64,000 nucleotides of DNA from Bradyrhizobium sp. AZCC 1693 (lineage in GTDB: Bacteria > Pseudomonadota > Alphaproteobacteria > Rhizobiales > Xanthobacteraceae), in NCBI RefSeq assembly GCF_036924745.1, contig NZ_JAZHSD010000001.1, positions 7,253,001 through 7,317,000 on the forward strand. The letters are read 5' to 3'. The notes beneath the pieces are model-generated. The model was not told where the DNA came from. It did no database searches and saw nothing but the letters and a program-made list of their open reading frames with translations. Shown piece by piece: positions 7,915-16,643 of the stretch (within the stretch, counting starts at the first letter, position 1; the number at the start of each line of letters is the position of its first letter). The position numbers and the translations under genes are program-made.

Positions 7915-10900
7915 CTATTCCTGCCGGATTCGGCCGACCGCCGCCTGGATACCGGTCCAGGCAGGCTTGTCCGGGGCGAATTGCCGCCGCAGATAAGTAG
8001 CCAGTTCCGCGACCTGGCTGTCGGTCAGGCTGTCCTTGAAGGCCGGCATATAGCCGAGATCGGTTGCGGCCGGCTTGGCGATGCCGTGCAGGATGAGCTG
8101 GATCAGATTGTCAGGCACGGCGCTGTGCAGATTACTGTTGAGCGCCAGCGACGGCCGGCTGCCGAACAGCGGCGCGCCGCCGACCTCGTGGCACACCGCG
8201 CAGGCGCCCTGGTAGATCCGGGCGCCGATGCTGGAGGCGGCCGATGCGCGCGTGCCGGTCGAGGATTCCAGCCGTGCGGCGAGCGCTTGCTGCGCCGCGC
8301 GATCCATGGAGGTCTCGTTGAACGAAGCGAGATAGACCGCCATGGCGCGGATATCGGAATCCGGAAGTGCTGCGAGCTCCTTCACCACCGGCGCCATCGG
8401 CCCGGCGGCGACGCCGTGAAGGCGCGACTCGCCGGTTCGCAAGTATGCGTAAAGCTCGTCCTCGCTCCACGGGATCGGCGCCTGCGACAGCGATGTCAGC
8501 GCCGGTGCTTCCCAGCCTTCCGCAAACCCGCCCGCGAGATAGCCGTTCGCTTTCTCCGCGCCGAGCGCATTGCGCGGCGAATGGCAGGCGCTGCAATGGC
8601 CGAGACCTTCCACCAGATAGGCGCCGCGATTCCATATCTCCGATTTCGCCGGGTCTGGCTGGAACGTGCCGTGCTTGTAGAACAGCGCATTCCAACCCGC
8701 CATCAGCGGACGAACGTTGAACGGAAACGCCAGCGCATTCTGCGGGGTCTCCGCGCGCACCGCCGGTTGCGCCATCAGATAGGCGTAGAGCGCCTGCATG
8801 TCGGCGTCGGTGGTCCTGGCGAAATGCGTGTAGGGAAATGCCGGATAGAGATGCCTTCCGTCGCGATGGATGCCCTCGCGCATCGCGCGTTCGAAGGCGG
8901 GATAGGACCATGCGCCGATGCCGGTCTCGACATCGGGCGTGATATTGGTCGAGTAGATCGTGCCAAATGGCGTCGGCAACGGCTTGCCGCCGGCATTGAG
9001 GACGCCGTTAGCCGAGGTATGGCAGACCGCGCAGTCGCCGAGCGCGGCGAGTTGCTGGCCGCGGGCAATAGTGGCAGCCGAATAGACCGAGGCATCGGGC
9101 CGTGCGACCGGCGCGATCGCACGCCACGGCAGTACGGCGGCGCCGATGCCGATCGCAGCCGCGCACAGGGCTGCAGCGGTGGCGAACACGCCGCGGCGCC
9201 CGGCGAAAGGATTCCGCCATCTGCTCAAGTCGGGCTGCGGCGCGGATGTTGGCGACGGCAACGCTTCCGGTGCAGGCTGTTCCTCGCCGCGCAGCCCCCG
9301 CAGGATGCGTTCCGGCGTGAACGGCAATTCGCGAAAGCGCACACCGGTCGCATCAAAGATGGCGTTGGCGATGGCAGCCGCACTCGGGACGGAAGCGGAC
9401 TCGCCGACGCCGAGTGGCGGCTGGTCCTGCCGCGGCAGCATCAACACGTCGATCTCGGGCACTTCGGGGAATTTGATAATGGGGTAGGCGCCCCATTCGC
9501 GGGCGGTCACGGAGGTGCGGTCGAACGACACTTCCTCCATCAGCGCGCGGCTGGTCGACTGGATGACGTTGCCGTGGATCTGGTGGCGCACGCCGTCCGG
9601 ATTGATCATCAGGCCGGAATCCTGCCCGGCGACCACGCGCGTCACACTGACATCGCCGGTTGCCTTGTTGACGGCGACGTCGGCGATCCATGCCGACCAC
9701 GCCGCGCCATAGCCGGGGAACTTGCTGTGGACATAGAGCGCATAGGCAAAGCCGCGCCCGCGCACGATGTCGCCCTCGGCTTCCATTTCCTCGCCGTACC
9801 GGCCGCGGCTTCCAGCCGGCGCGCTCGGCCACCGCATGGACGAGATCGATCGCGCGCTGGTCCTTCATATAGCGCAGGCGGTACTCGATCGGGTCGACGC
9901 CAGCTTCATCAGCGCATTCGTCGATCCAGGATTCATGCGCAAACGTGTTCGGCAGCGCCGAGACGCCGCGCAGCCAAGAGGCGCGCACGATCGGCGGCAT
10001 GTCGTTCGCGACCACGCGCAGATTGTCATAGTCGTAGGGTGGGATCGCGGTGCGGTCGCCCATCTCGAAGATGGCGGGCGTGTGCGGGATGGTGCCGGTC
10101 AGCAGCAGCGCCAGCGTCGGCGCGCCGTTCGATGGATAGCGCGTGGCGAAATCGTAGCCGGCGACGCTGCCATCGGCGTTCAATCCGCCGTTGACGTCCA
10201 TCACTTGCGCGGTGCCCTTCGGCTCCCACGCGTGCTCCTGCTCGCGCGTCAACTGCACGCGAACGGGCCGGCCGACGGCGCGCGACAGCAGGACGGCGTC
10301 GGCGGAGACGTCGTCGGCGCAGTTGCGGCCGTAGCAGCCGGCGGCCTCCATCCGGATCACCTCGATCTCGGCTTCGCGGCGACGGATCAGCCGTGCCAGC
10401 TCGGTGCGCAGATGGTGCGGGTTCTGCGAGCCGGACCAGACCCTGGTCTGATCCTCCTGATAGTCGGCGACCGCGCAGGATGGGCCGATCGAGGCGTGCA
10501 TCTGGTACGGCCAGATGTAGGTTCGCGGCATCGGCTTCGCCGCGCCGGCAATCGCCGCATCGACATTACCCTTGTCGATCAGCGTTCGCGGCGTCGACGG
10601 ATTGGCGCGCAGCGCGGTCTCGATGTCCTTGAGGTCGGGCAGCGTCGGCACCGGCTTCCAGCTCACCTTGAGCTGCGCCGCAGCTCTGATCGCGTTTTCC
10701 TCGCGCTCGGCGACGACGCCGACGAAGTCGCCGATCCTGACGATGGCGACCAGCCCGGGGATGTTGCTGACTGATGTCTCGTCGACCGCGATCAGGCTGT
10801 TGCCGATGAAGTCGCCAACATCGACGCCGGCATAGGGCGGACGGACGACGCGGCCATGCAGCATGCCGGGGACGCGCATATCGTGTACGTACACAAGTTC

Positions 10901-11473
10901 GCCGGTCGCCTTCGCCGGCAGATCGACACGCGGCACGGACTGCCCAACGATGGTGTAGGCATCAGCAGACTTCACGGGAACATCATCAGCCAGTTCAAGC
11001 TGGATGGACTCGCCGGATATCAGTTCGCCATAGCTGATGCTGCGATTGTCCTTGCCGCGTATCAAACCATCTTCAACAACAAGATCTTCGATCGGAAGCT
11101 CCAACCGCTCTGCGGCACGCGCGATCAGAAATTGCCGCGCCTGCGCGGCGGCCTTGCGCAGCGGCACGGCAGTGATCTGGATCGTTTCGCTCGCGATCGT
11201 CGCACCCTGATTGGGGACGAGCGATGTATCGCCGAGCACGACGACGACACGGGCAAAGGATACGTCGAGTTCCTCCGCGACGATCTGGCCGAGCGCGGTG
11301 CGGATGCCGGTGCCGAGATCGACATGACCGTTATACGCGGTGACCGATCCGTCGGCGGTAATTCTGATGAAGGTCTCGAACTTGACGGCCTCGACGGGGG
11401 AGGCCGGACGAACGACGGACAGCGTTCCCTGCATCCGTTCGCGATCCTCGGTCGTGTCGGGAGCCGTCATCAC
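7915..11473 (-). pseudogene. nicB: Nicotinate dehydrogenase large subunit NicB-like (Mo-hydroxylase fused to tri-heme cytochrome c), frameshifted
   Basis: Two reading frames together form one NicB-like protein. From 11473 to about 9800 the frame encodes the aldehyde-oxidase/xanthine-dehydrogenase molybdopterin domains. From about 9835 to 7915 a second frame continues the same domain (catalytic Glu in GVGESASVP), then a membrane segment and a cytochrome part with three CxxCH hemes (CAVCH, CSACH, CAVCH). The span of 3559 bases equals 1186 codons plus one base, close to the 1187 residues of Pseudomonas putida NicB. The frame changes near 9795-9830 in a GC-rich run, right after GWKPRP. The intact enzyme would hydroxylate nicotinate to 6-hydroxynicotinate and pass electrons through its hemes to the respiratory chain. 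It overlaps nicA by four bases. This is either a true mutation or a one-base sequence error. Confidence 0.8.
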
Positions 11474-11952
11474 GTCTGTGCCTCAACGACGTGGCCGGCA
11501 GCCCGCATCGCCGCGCGCATGATCTCGATATGCGCGCCGCAGCGGCACAGATAGTGGCGCAGCGCTTCCAGCACTTCGGCCTCGGTCGGGTGAGGGGAGC
11601 GCAGCAGCAGCGCCTTGGTCGCGATGATCATGCCGTTGAGGCAGTAGCCGCATTGCGCGGCCTGTTCGCGGATGAACGCCTGCTGCACGGGATCGGGATG
11701 CTCGCGCGTGCCCAGACCTTCGAGCGTCACGATGTCGCGCCCGGTGCAGCCCTCGATCGGGATCACGCAGGAACGCGCCGCGACGCCGTCGATCAGCACG
11801 GCGCAGGCGCCGCATTCGCCAAGACCGCAGCCGAATTTCGGTCCGTTCAAGGCGAGGTCGTTGCGCAGGACATAAAGTAATGCGGTGTCGGGCGCGGCGT
11901 CGACATCGCTGGTCTTGCCGTTGACGGTCAGGCGCATCGTGCTCTGCGTCAT
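11470..11952 (-). CDS. nicA: Nicotinate dehydrogenase small (2Fe-2S) subunit NicA-like
   Basis: A 160-residue protein with two [2Fe-2S] sites: plant-ferredoxin-type Cys42, 47, 50 and 62 (GCGLGECGAC...C) and the second site CGYC (101, 104) with CRC (136, 138). This is the small subunit of a two-component molybdenum hydroxylase. Length (P. putida NicA is 157 residues) and the overlapping tri-heme large-subunit gene support nicotinate dehydrogenase. It carries electrons from the molybdenum centre in nicB to the cytochrome domain. It is the first gene of the leftward unit, divergent from 6-hydroxynicotinate reductase. Another aromatic N-heterocycle as substrate is possible, but the neighbouring reductase argues for nicotinate. 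Confidence 0.88.
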   Translation of the reverse strand: MTQSTMRLTVNGKTSDVDAAPDTALLYVLRNDLALNGPKFGCGLGECGACAVLIDGVAARSCVIPIEGCTGRDIVTLEGLGTREHPDPVQQAFIREQAAQCGYCLNGMIIATKALLLRSPHPTEAEVLEALRHYLCRCGAHIEIMRAAMRAAGHVVEAQT

Positions 11953-12012
11953 GCTCCCCTAAGCCTTCGTTGCGCTGCAAAACTCTGTGCGGAACGCCCG
12001 GGAAAGATACCG

Positions 12013-12024
12013 TTTGTGTACAAA
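12013..12024. promoter_or_regulatory. Candidate operator TTTGTGTACAAA upstream of nicA
   Basis: A 12-base near-palindrome (flanked by G and C, extending the arms to GTTTGT/ACAAAC) lies ~60 bases upstream of the nicA start. It matches TTYGTRTACRAA, the pattern also seen at 12166-12177 and twice at 26353-26378. The binding regulator is unknown; the MarR gene at 20046 is one candidate, and GntR-type proteins often bind such sequences. Confidence 0.5.
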
Positions 12025-12134
12025 CGTGCAAGCCGCGCGATCCCGCGCTGCAGCGCGCTGCTCGCTTTATGAACAGAGCGGTGAGGCAAATGAGGTATTA
12101 TGCGGCAAGTCGGGCCTTTCGCGGCAAGGGCCGC

Positions 12135-12177
12135 TTGACAGCGTTTCCGTCCGCGCGCAACATCATTCGTATACGAA
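12135..12177 (+). promoter_or_regulatory. Candidate promoter and operator of the 6-hydroxynicotinate reductase operon
   Basis: A consensus -35 box TTGACA lies at 12135-12140. The -10 box is weak (around 12159-12166). The perfect palindrome TTCGTATACGAA occupies 12166-12177, where transcription would start, which suits a repressor. The same arrangement, with a TTGACG box, 23 bases and then the palindrome, is found in front of the ferredoxin-NADP reductase gene at 26324-26364. Promoter boxes are read by eye; the shared palindrome is seen directly. Confidence 0.6.
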
Positions 12178-12206
12178 CAAAATGATCAACCCGCCAGGAA
12201 GCGGGT

Positions 12207-13685
12207 ATGATCGGCGCCTTCTCGACCGCAGGCTTGTTCATGACCGATGCGACCGTCGCCGGTGGCGACAAGATCCGCTGCGATGCCTGTCCGGTGATGT
12301 GTTACATCAAGCCGGGCGCAGCCGGCGCGTGCGATCGTTACGCCAACCACGACGGCGAACTGGTGCGCGTCGATCCGCATATCGTGCTGGAGCAGACGGT
12401 ATCGCATGGCGGGCGGCTGGTGCCGTTTCAGGCCGGCGGCGACTGGGACGGCAAGATCGTCCACGAGCCGAACGTGTTCGTCACGGCGATCGGTGCCGGC
12501 ACCACCTATCCCGATTACAAGCCGGCACCCTTCATTGTGTCGTCGGAAGTCGATGGCGTCGACATGGTCACGGTCGTGACCGAGGGCATTTTCAGCTATT
12601 GCGGCGTCAAGGTGAAGATCGACACCGACCGCTATCTTGGCCCGGAGACGGCGACGGTGCGCGCGGAAGGCGAGGCGATCGGCCATGTGACCACCAGCGA
12701 ATACGGCTCGCAGATGCTCTCCCTCGGCGGCGTGCATCATCTGACCGGCGGTTCCAAGAAGGAAGGCCGCGTCACCTGCGACGCGCTAATGGACCTGTCC
12801 AACTGCAAGCCGGTGGAACTGACCATCGACGGCGGCGCCACGGTCGTGGTGCAGGCGGGCCATCCCCCCATCGTCAATGGCGTTGCCGAAGAGCGCATGC
12901 GAGTGGGGTGCGGTTCGGCCACCATCGGCATGTTCGCCAAGCAATGGCATGGCAAGGTCGACGAGGTCGTGGTTGTCGACGACCACATTACCGGCGTTCT
13001 CTCGGAGCATCAGGCCGGCAAGCTCCTGGATATTCCCGATACCGGGATCAAGATGAAGGGGCGGCGCTCGACGCCGGGCCGTTACTTCCAGGTGGCCGAT
13101 CCCGGGACGGGGTGGGGCGGCACCAATATTTCCGATCCGCTGTCGGTGCTGGGGCCGTTCAATCCGAAGGAGGCGCGGCCCGGCCTGACCATGCTGATGG
13201 TTTCGACCACCGGCGAGCATGCCGCCTATTACGAACTCGACGAGGCGTTGCGGCCGATCGAAAAGCAGATGCCGCCCGATCTAAAATTCTCGGTCGAGCG
13301 CATCCAGGAAAACTGCGAACCGGCGCTATGCACGGTGTTGTTCATGGGCGGCGCTGGTGGTTCGCTGCGTGCCGGGGTCACCGACAATCCGGTTCGGCTG
13401 ACGCGCTCAGTCAAGGACGCGCTGACGCGGGTCACCAGCGGCGGCGCGCCGGTCTATGTCTGGCCCGGCGGCGGCATCACCTTCATGGTCGATGTCACGC
13501 AGATGCCGGCCGGCGCATTCGGCTATGTGCCGACGCCCGCGCTGGTGGCGCCGATCGAGTTCACACTGCGGCTTTCCGACTATGCCGCGCTCGGCGGTCA
13601 TATGGATCATGTCCGTCCGCTGGCGTCCCTGCGGGACAACACCGAAACCCGCCCGATGCCCTACATGCCGGGACGGCGCGCATGA
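12207..13685 (+). CDS. hnr: 6-hydroxynicotinate reductase
   Basis: A 492-residue protein that I recognise as the 6-hydroxynicotinate reductase family first known from Eubacterium barkeri. It reduces 6-hydroxynicotinate to 1,4,5,6-tetrahydro-6-oxonicotinate using reduced ferredoxin. An N-terminal iron-sulfur motif is visible: Cys25-x2-Cys28-x3-Cys32-x9-Cys42. The E. barkeri enzyme carries flavin and Fe-S clusters. The start at 12207 is supported by AGGAAG at 12196-12201; a later Met at 12240 is the alternative. Its stop overlaps the next gene (ATGA), so it is translationally coupled to the UPF0280 gene. The nicAB genes are divergent next door and enamidase lies 12 kb on under the same predicted operator, which strongly supports the assignment. 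Confidence 0.85.
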   Translation: MIGAFSTAGLFMTDATVAGGDKIRCDACPVMCYIKPGAAGACDRYANHDGELVRVDPHIVLEQTVSHGGRLVPFQAGGDWDGKIVHEPNVFVTAIGAGTTYPDYKPAPFIVSSEVDGVDMVTVVTEGIFSYCGVKVKIDTDRYLGPETATVRAEGEAIGHVTTSEYGSQMLSLGGVHHLTGGSKKEGRVTCDALMDLSNCKPVELTIDGGATVVVQAGHPPIVNGVAEERMRVGCGSATIGMFAKQWHGKVDEVVVVDDHITGVLSEHQAGKLLDIPDTGIKMKGRRSTPGRYFQVADPGTGWGGTNISDPLSVLGPFNPKEARPGLTMLMVSTTGEHAAYYELDEALRPIEKQMPPDLKFSVERIQENCEPALCTVLFMGGAGGSLRAGVTDNPVRLTRSVKDALTRVTSGGAPVYVWPGGGITFMVDVTQMPAGAFGYVPTPALVAPIEFTLRLSDYAALGGHMDHVRPLASLRDNTETRPMPYMPGRRA

Positions 13686-14590
13686 AGCGGCTCCCGCAAA
13701 TCGCGCTTCTTCCTGACGGCAAGCGGCTGCATTTGCAGGACGGTCCGATCGATCTGGTCATCGAGGCGAAGGGCAGGGACGGCGAAGTGCGCGCTGCGTA
13801 TGACGCGGCGGCGGGGCGCTTCACGGGCCTGCTGGATGAGCTGTGCGCGGAGCTGGTCGAGCTGCGCCGGCCAGCCGATCCGGTCAGATGCACGCTGAAG
13901 GGTGTCGTCGCGCGTCGCATGCATGCGGCTGTCGCGCCGTTTGCCGCTGAACACTTCATTACGCCGATGGCGGCGGTGGCCGGCAGCGTCGCGGAAGAAA
14001 TTCTCGGCTCGATGCTTGCCGCTGCACGGCTCGACCGCGCTTACGTCAATAATGGCGGTGACATCGCGCTGCACCTCGTCGGTGGCGAGCATTTTACCGT
14101 CGGCCTGTTGGACCGGCCCGACCGGCATGGCCTGATGCGAACGATTGATATTGACGCCGACGACCCAGTTCGAGGTATCGCGACCAGCGGGCGGCACGGC
14201 CGCAGTTTTTCGCTGGGGATCGCCGATGCCGTCACCGTGCTGGCGATAACTGCGTCGCAAGCGGATGCGGCGGCCACCATCATCGCCAATGCTGTCGATC
14301 TGCCTGGCCATCCTGCCATTGTCCGTTGTCCGGCCAACGCGTTGCAGCCCGACAGCGACCTCGGCGCGCGCCTTGTCACCCGCGACGTCGGCGCACTCGG
14401 AGAAGGCGAGATCGACGACGCGTTGAGGGCAGGGATCAGCCGGGCACAGCAATTGCTTGCGGCGGGATTGATCGAAGGTGCGGCCTTGCGTCTACTAGGC
14501 GAGACGGCCGTGGTGGGTGCAACAGGGATCAAGGCAGGCGCGTTGCCGGCGTTTCATGAAGGCGCACTGGAAAGACTGGCGCATGTGTGA
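13682..14590 (+). CDS. UPF0280 family protein (ApbE-like fold)
   Basis: A 302-residue protein of the UPF0280 family, which is related in fold to the FAD:protein FMN transferase ApbE. Conserved stretches include FITPMAAVAGSVAEEIL near residue 95, YVNNGGDIALHL near 122 and GIATSGRHGRSFSLGIADAV near 165. No family member has a firm activity that I know of. Its ATG overlaps the stop of 6-hydroxynicotinate reductase, so the two are probably made together. A role in loading or maintaining the reductase's flavin, or in handling the ring-opened product, is conceivable but only inferred. Confidence 0.8.
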   Translation: MKRLPQIALLPDGKRLHLQDGPIDLVIEAKGRDGEVRAAYDAAAGRFTGLLDELCAELVELRRPADPVRCTLKGVVARRMHAAVAPFAAEHFITPMAAVAGSVAEEILGSMLAAARLDRAYVNNGGDIALHLVGGEHFTVGLLDRPDRHGLMRTIDIDADDPVRGIATSGRHGRSFSLGIADAVTVLAITASQADAAATIIANAVDLPGHPAIVRCPANALQPDSDLGARLVTRDVGALGEGEIDDALRAGISRAQQLLAAGLIEGAALRLLGETAVVGATGIKAGALPAFHEGALERLAHV

Positions 14591-14608
14591 TCGGAAGCGA
14601 GGCTGATA

Positions 14609-15193
14609 ATGGGCGCGATCATTCGCAAGATCGTCACGGTGGTCGAGGAAACCCATCTGGAGATGGGACAACAGGTTGCGCCGCCGACGCGGCGCGCAGC
14701 GGCAATCGCGGTGATCGAGAACCCCTTTGCAGGCCGGTACGTCGAGGATCTCTCACCCCTGATCGAAATCGGCGAGGAGCTTGGCGATCTGCTTTCGAAG
14801 AAGGCGGTGGCTGCGCTCGGCATCGACGGCGCCAAGGCGCACAGCTACGGCAAGGCCGCAGCCGTCGGCGAAAACGGTGAATTGGAACACGCGGCAGCGA
14901 TCCTGCATCCCAAGATGGGCGCGCCGGTGCGGAAAGTCCTGGGCAAGGGCGCGGCGCTGATCCCGTCGTCGAAGAAGCGCAGCGGCCCGGGAACGACGCT
15001 GGATATTCCGCTCGGCCACAAGGACGCGGCCTTCGTGCGCAGCCATTTCGACGGCATGGAAGTGCAGATCAACGATGCGCCGCGCGCCAACGAGATCATG
15101 GTGGCGGTTGCGGTTACCGACAGCGGCAGGCCATTGCCGCGGGTCGGCGGATTGACGGTTTCGGAAGTCAAAGGCGAAGACGGTTTAAGATAA
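14609..15193 (+). CDS. AA_synth (DUF1185) family protein
   Basis: A 194-residue cytosolic protein matching the 'amino acid synthesis' family (PF06684, formerly DUF1185). Recognisable parts are the N-terminal IRKIVTVVEETHLEMGQ, the central AVIENPFAGRY, and GKGAALIPSSKKRSGPGTT near residue 110. No verified reaction is known to me for this family. It begins 18 bases after the UPF0280 gene and is followed 24 bases later by the ABC binding-protein gene, so it is part of the 6-hydroxynicotinate reductase operon. A step in the lower nicotinate pathway is a fair guess but unproven. Confidence 0.8.
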   Translation: MGAIIRKIVTVVEETHLEMGQQVAPPTRRAAAIAVIENPFAGRYVEDLSPLIEIGEELGDLLSKKAVAALGIDGAKAHSYGKAAAVGENGELEHAAAILHPKMGAPVRKVLGKGAALIPSSKKRSGPGTTLDIPLGHKDAAFVRSHFDGMEVQINDAPRANEIMVAVAVTDSGRPLPRVGGLTVSEVKGEDGLR

Positions 15194-15217
15194 TTCACAG
15201 GGATATTGGAGGTAGGG

Positions 15218-16420
15218 ATGCGACGTAGACACGTATTGGGAGCAGGCTTGGCGATCGCGGTTGCCGGCATGGCGGGCAGCGCCATGGCGCAAAGCGAGAT
15301 CAAGATCGGCGAGATCAACAGCTATTCGCTGTTGCCCGCCTTCACCGAGCCCTATCGCAAGGGCTGGCAGCTCGCGGTCGAGGAAGTCAACGCGGCGGGC
15401 GGCATCAACGGCAAGAAGCTCGTCGTCATCTCCAAGGATGACGGCGGCAAGCCGGCGGATGCGCAGACCGCGGCCAACGAACTGGTGTCGAGCGAGAACG
15501 TGGCGATGCTGACCGGCACGTTCCTGTCCAACATCGGTCTCGCCGTCTCCGACTTCGCCAACCAGAAGAAGGTGTTCTTCCTGGCGGCGGAGCCGCTGAC
15601 CGACGCCATCACCTGGTCCAAGGGCAATCGATACACGTTCCGCCTGCGTCCTTCCAACTACATGCAGGCGGCGATGCTGGTGGAAGAGGCCGCAAAACTG
15701 CCGGCCAAGCGCTGGGCGACGATTGCGCCGAACTATGAATACGGCCAGTCGGCGGTCGCGGTGTTCAAGAAGCTGATGTCGGAGAAGCGTCCGGACATCC
15801 AGTGGGTCGATGAGCAGTGGCCGCCTCAGGGCAAGATCGACGCCGGCCCGGTGGTGCAGGCGGTGGCCGCCGCCAATCCCGAAGCGATCCTCAACGTCAC
15901 CTTCGGCGCCGATCTGGTGAAGCTCGTACGCGAAGGCAATACGCGAGGCCTGTTCAAGGGGCGCTCGGTGGTGTCCTTCCTCACCGGCGAGCCGGAATAT
16001 CTCGATCCGCTGAAGGAAGAAACGCCGGAGGGATGGATCGTCACGGGTTACCCCTGGTACGACATCAAGACGCCGGACCACGACAAGTTCCTGAAGGCGT
16101 ATCAGGCCAAGTACAGCGATTATCCGCGGTTGGGCTCGATCGTCGGCTACCAGACCATCAAGGCGGCTGCGGCAATCCTTGCGAAAGCCAATTCGACCGA
16201 CCCGGAGAAGCTGATTGCAGCCACCGAAGGCCTGTCGATGCCGTCGCCGTTCGGCGAGATCACCTTCCGCAAGATCGATCACCAGTCGACGCTTGGCGCT
16301 TATGTCGGCAAGACCGCGCTGAAGGACGGCAAGGGCGTGATGGTGAACTCCGTCTATCGCAAGGGCGCGGACTATCTGCCTGGTGATGCGGAAGTTGCCA
16401 AGCTGCGTCCGAAGGATTGA
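15218..16420 (+). CDS. Branched-chain-type ABC transporter substrate-binding protein (LivK family)
   Basis: A 400-residue periplasmic binding protein (Peripla_BP_6). The signal peptide is MRRRHVLGAGLAIAVAGMAG with cleavage near AMAQ. The start at 15218 follows a strong GGAGGTAGGG (15208-15217). The body shows the family's usual AVEEVNAAGGINGKKL segment and the ligand-lobe signature LTGTFLSNIGLAVSDFA. It would deliver its ligand to the LivHM and LivGF proteins encoded next. The class imports branched amino acids, but also amides, aromatic acids and heterocycles. Position in the nicotinate operon suggests nicotinate or a related acid; this is inferred. Confidence 0.88.
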   Translation: MRRRHVLGAGLAIAVAGMAGSAMAQSEIKIGEINSYSLLPAFTEPYRKGWQLAVEEVNAAGGINGKKLVVISKDDGGKPADAQTAANELVSSENVAMLTGTFLSNIGLAVSDFANQKKVFFLAAEPLTDAITWSKGNRYTFRLRPSNYMQAAMLVEEAAKLPAKRWATIAPNYEYGQSAVAVFKKLMSEKRPDIQWVDEQWPPQGKIDAGPVVQAVAAANPEAILNVTFGADLVKLVREGNTRGLFKGRSVVSFLTGEPEYLDPLKEETPEGWIVTGYPWYDIKTPDHDKFLKAYQAKYSDYPRLGSIVGYQTIKAAAAILAKANSTDPEKLIAATEGLSMPSPFGEITFRKIDHQSTLGAYVGKTALKDGKGVMVNSVYRKGADYLPGDAEVAKLRPKD

Positions 16421-16431
16421 AGCTCTCCGCT

Positions 16432-16592
16432 CTCTCTTCTCCCTCTCCCCGTTCTTACGGGGAGAGGGTCGGGGTGAGGGGCTGTCTCCGCGAATTCCAC
16501 TGATAGTAAGCTTGCGGATAAAGCCCCTCACCCGGAATTCAAGCTGACGCTTGAATTCCGGCCTCTCCCCGCGCGCGGGGAGAGGCTAAGTC
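16432..16592. repeat. Intergenic palindromic repeat, 'ctctccccg...cggggagagg' family
   Basis: Several nested inverted repeats lie between the binding-protein and permease genes: CCTCTCCCCGTTCTTACGGGGAGAGG-type arms at about 16439-16468, GGAATTCAAG/CTTGAATTCC at about 16532-16560 and CCTCTCCCC/GGGGAGAGG at about 16562-16585. It resembles the element at 4258-4395. Inside an operon it could partly terminate or stabilise the upstream message and so raise the level of binding protein over permease; this is inferred. Confidence 0.75.
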
Positions 16593-16643
16593 GAGCCCCG
16601 ACGCGCCGATCTAATCTGAAGCGACCACCAACCCGGACCGCCC

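Noticed and set aside
9353..9837. Reading nicB as two separate normal genes with a start at 9837
   Set aside because: The downstream frame begins in the middle of the molybdopterin domain, with no ribosome site; the summed length equals one NicB.
6130..10194. Very long rightward open frame (1354 codons) opposite metY, pncB and nicB
   Set aside because: Arg/Ala/Asp-rich translation without domains; it runs antisense to three clearly conserved genes, as often happens in high-GC DNA.
10883..10894. Perfect palindrome GTGTACGTACAC resembling the operator motif
   Set aside because: It lies inside nicB coding sequence, has a different centre and no promoter nearby.
12207..13685. Ring-opening amidohydrolase (cyanuric acid hydrolase/barbiturase) as first guess for this gene
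   Set aside because: The N-terminal four-cysteine iron-sulfur motif and the nicotinate gene context fit 6-hydroxynicotinate reductase instead.
11987..14590. 867-codon rightward open frame reading into the UPF0280 gene
   Set aside because: Its first part is an out-of-frame shadow of 6-hydroxynicotinate reductase; only the last part, from 13682, is a real gene.
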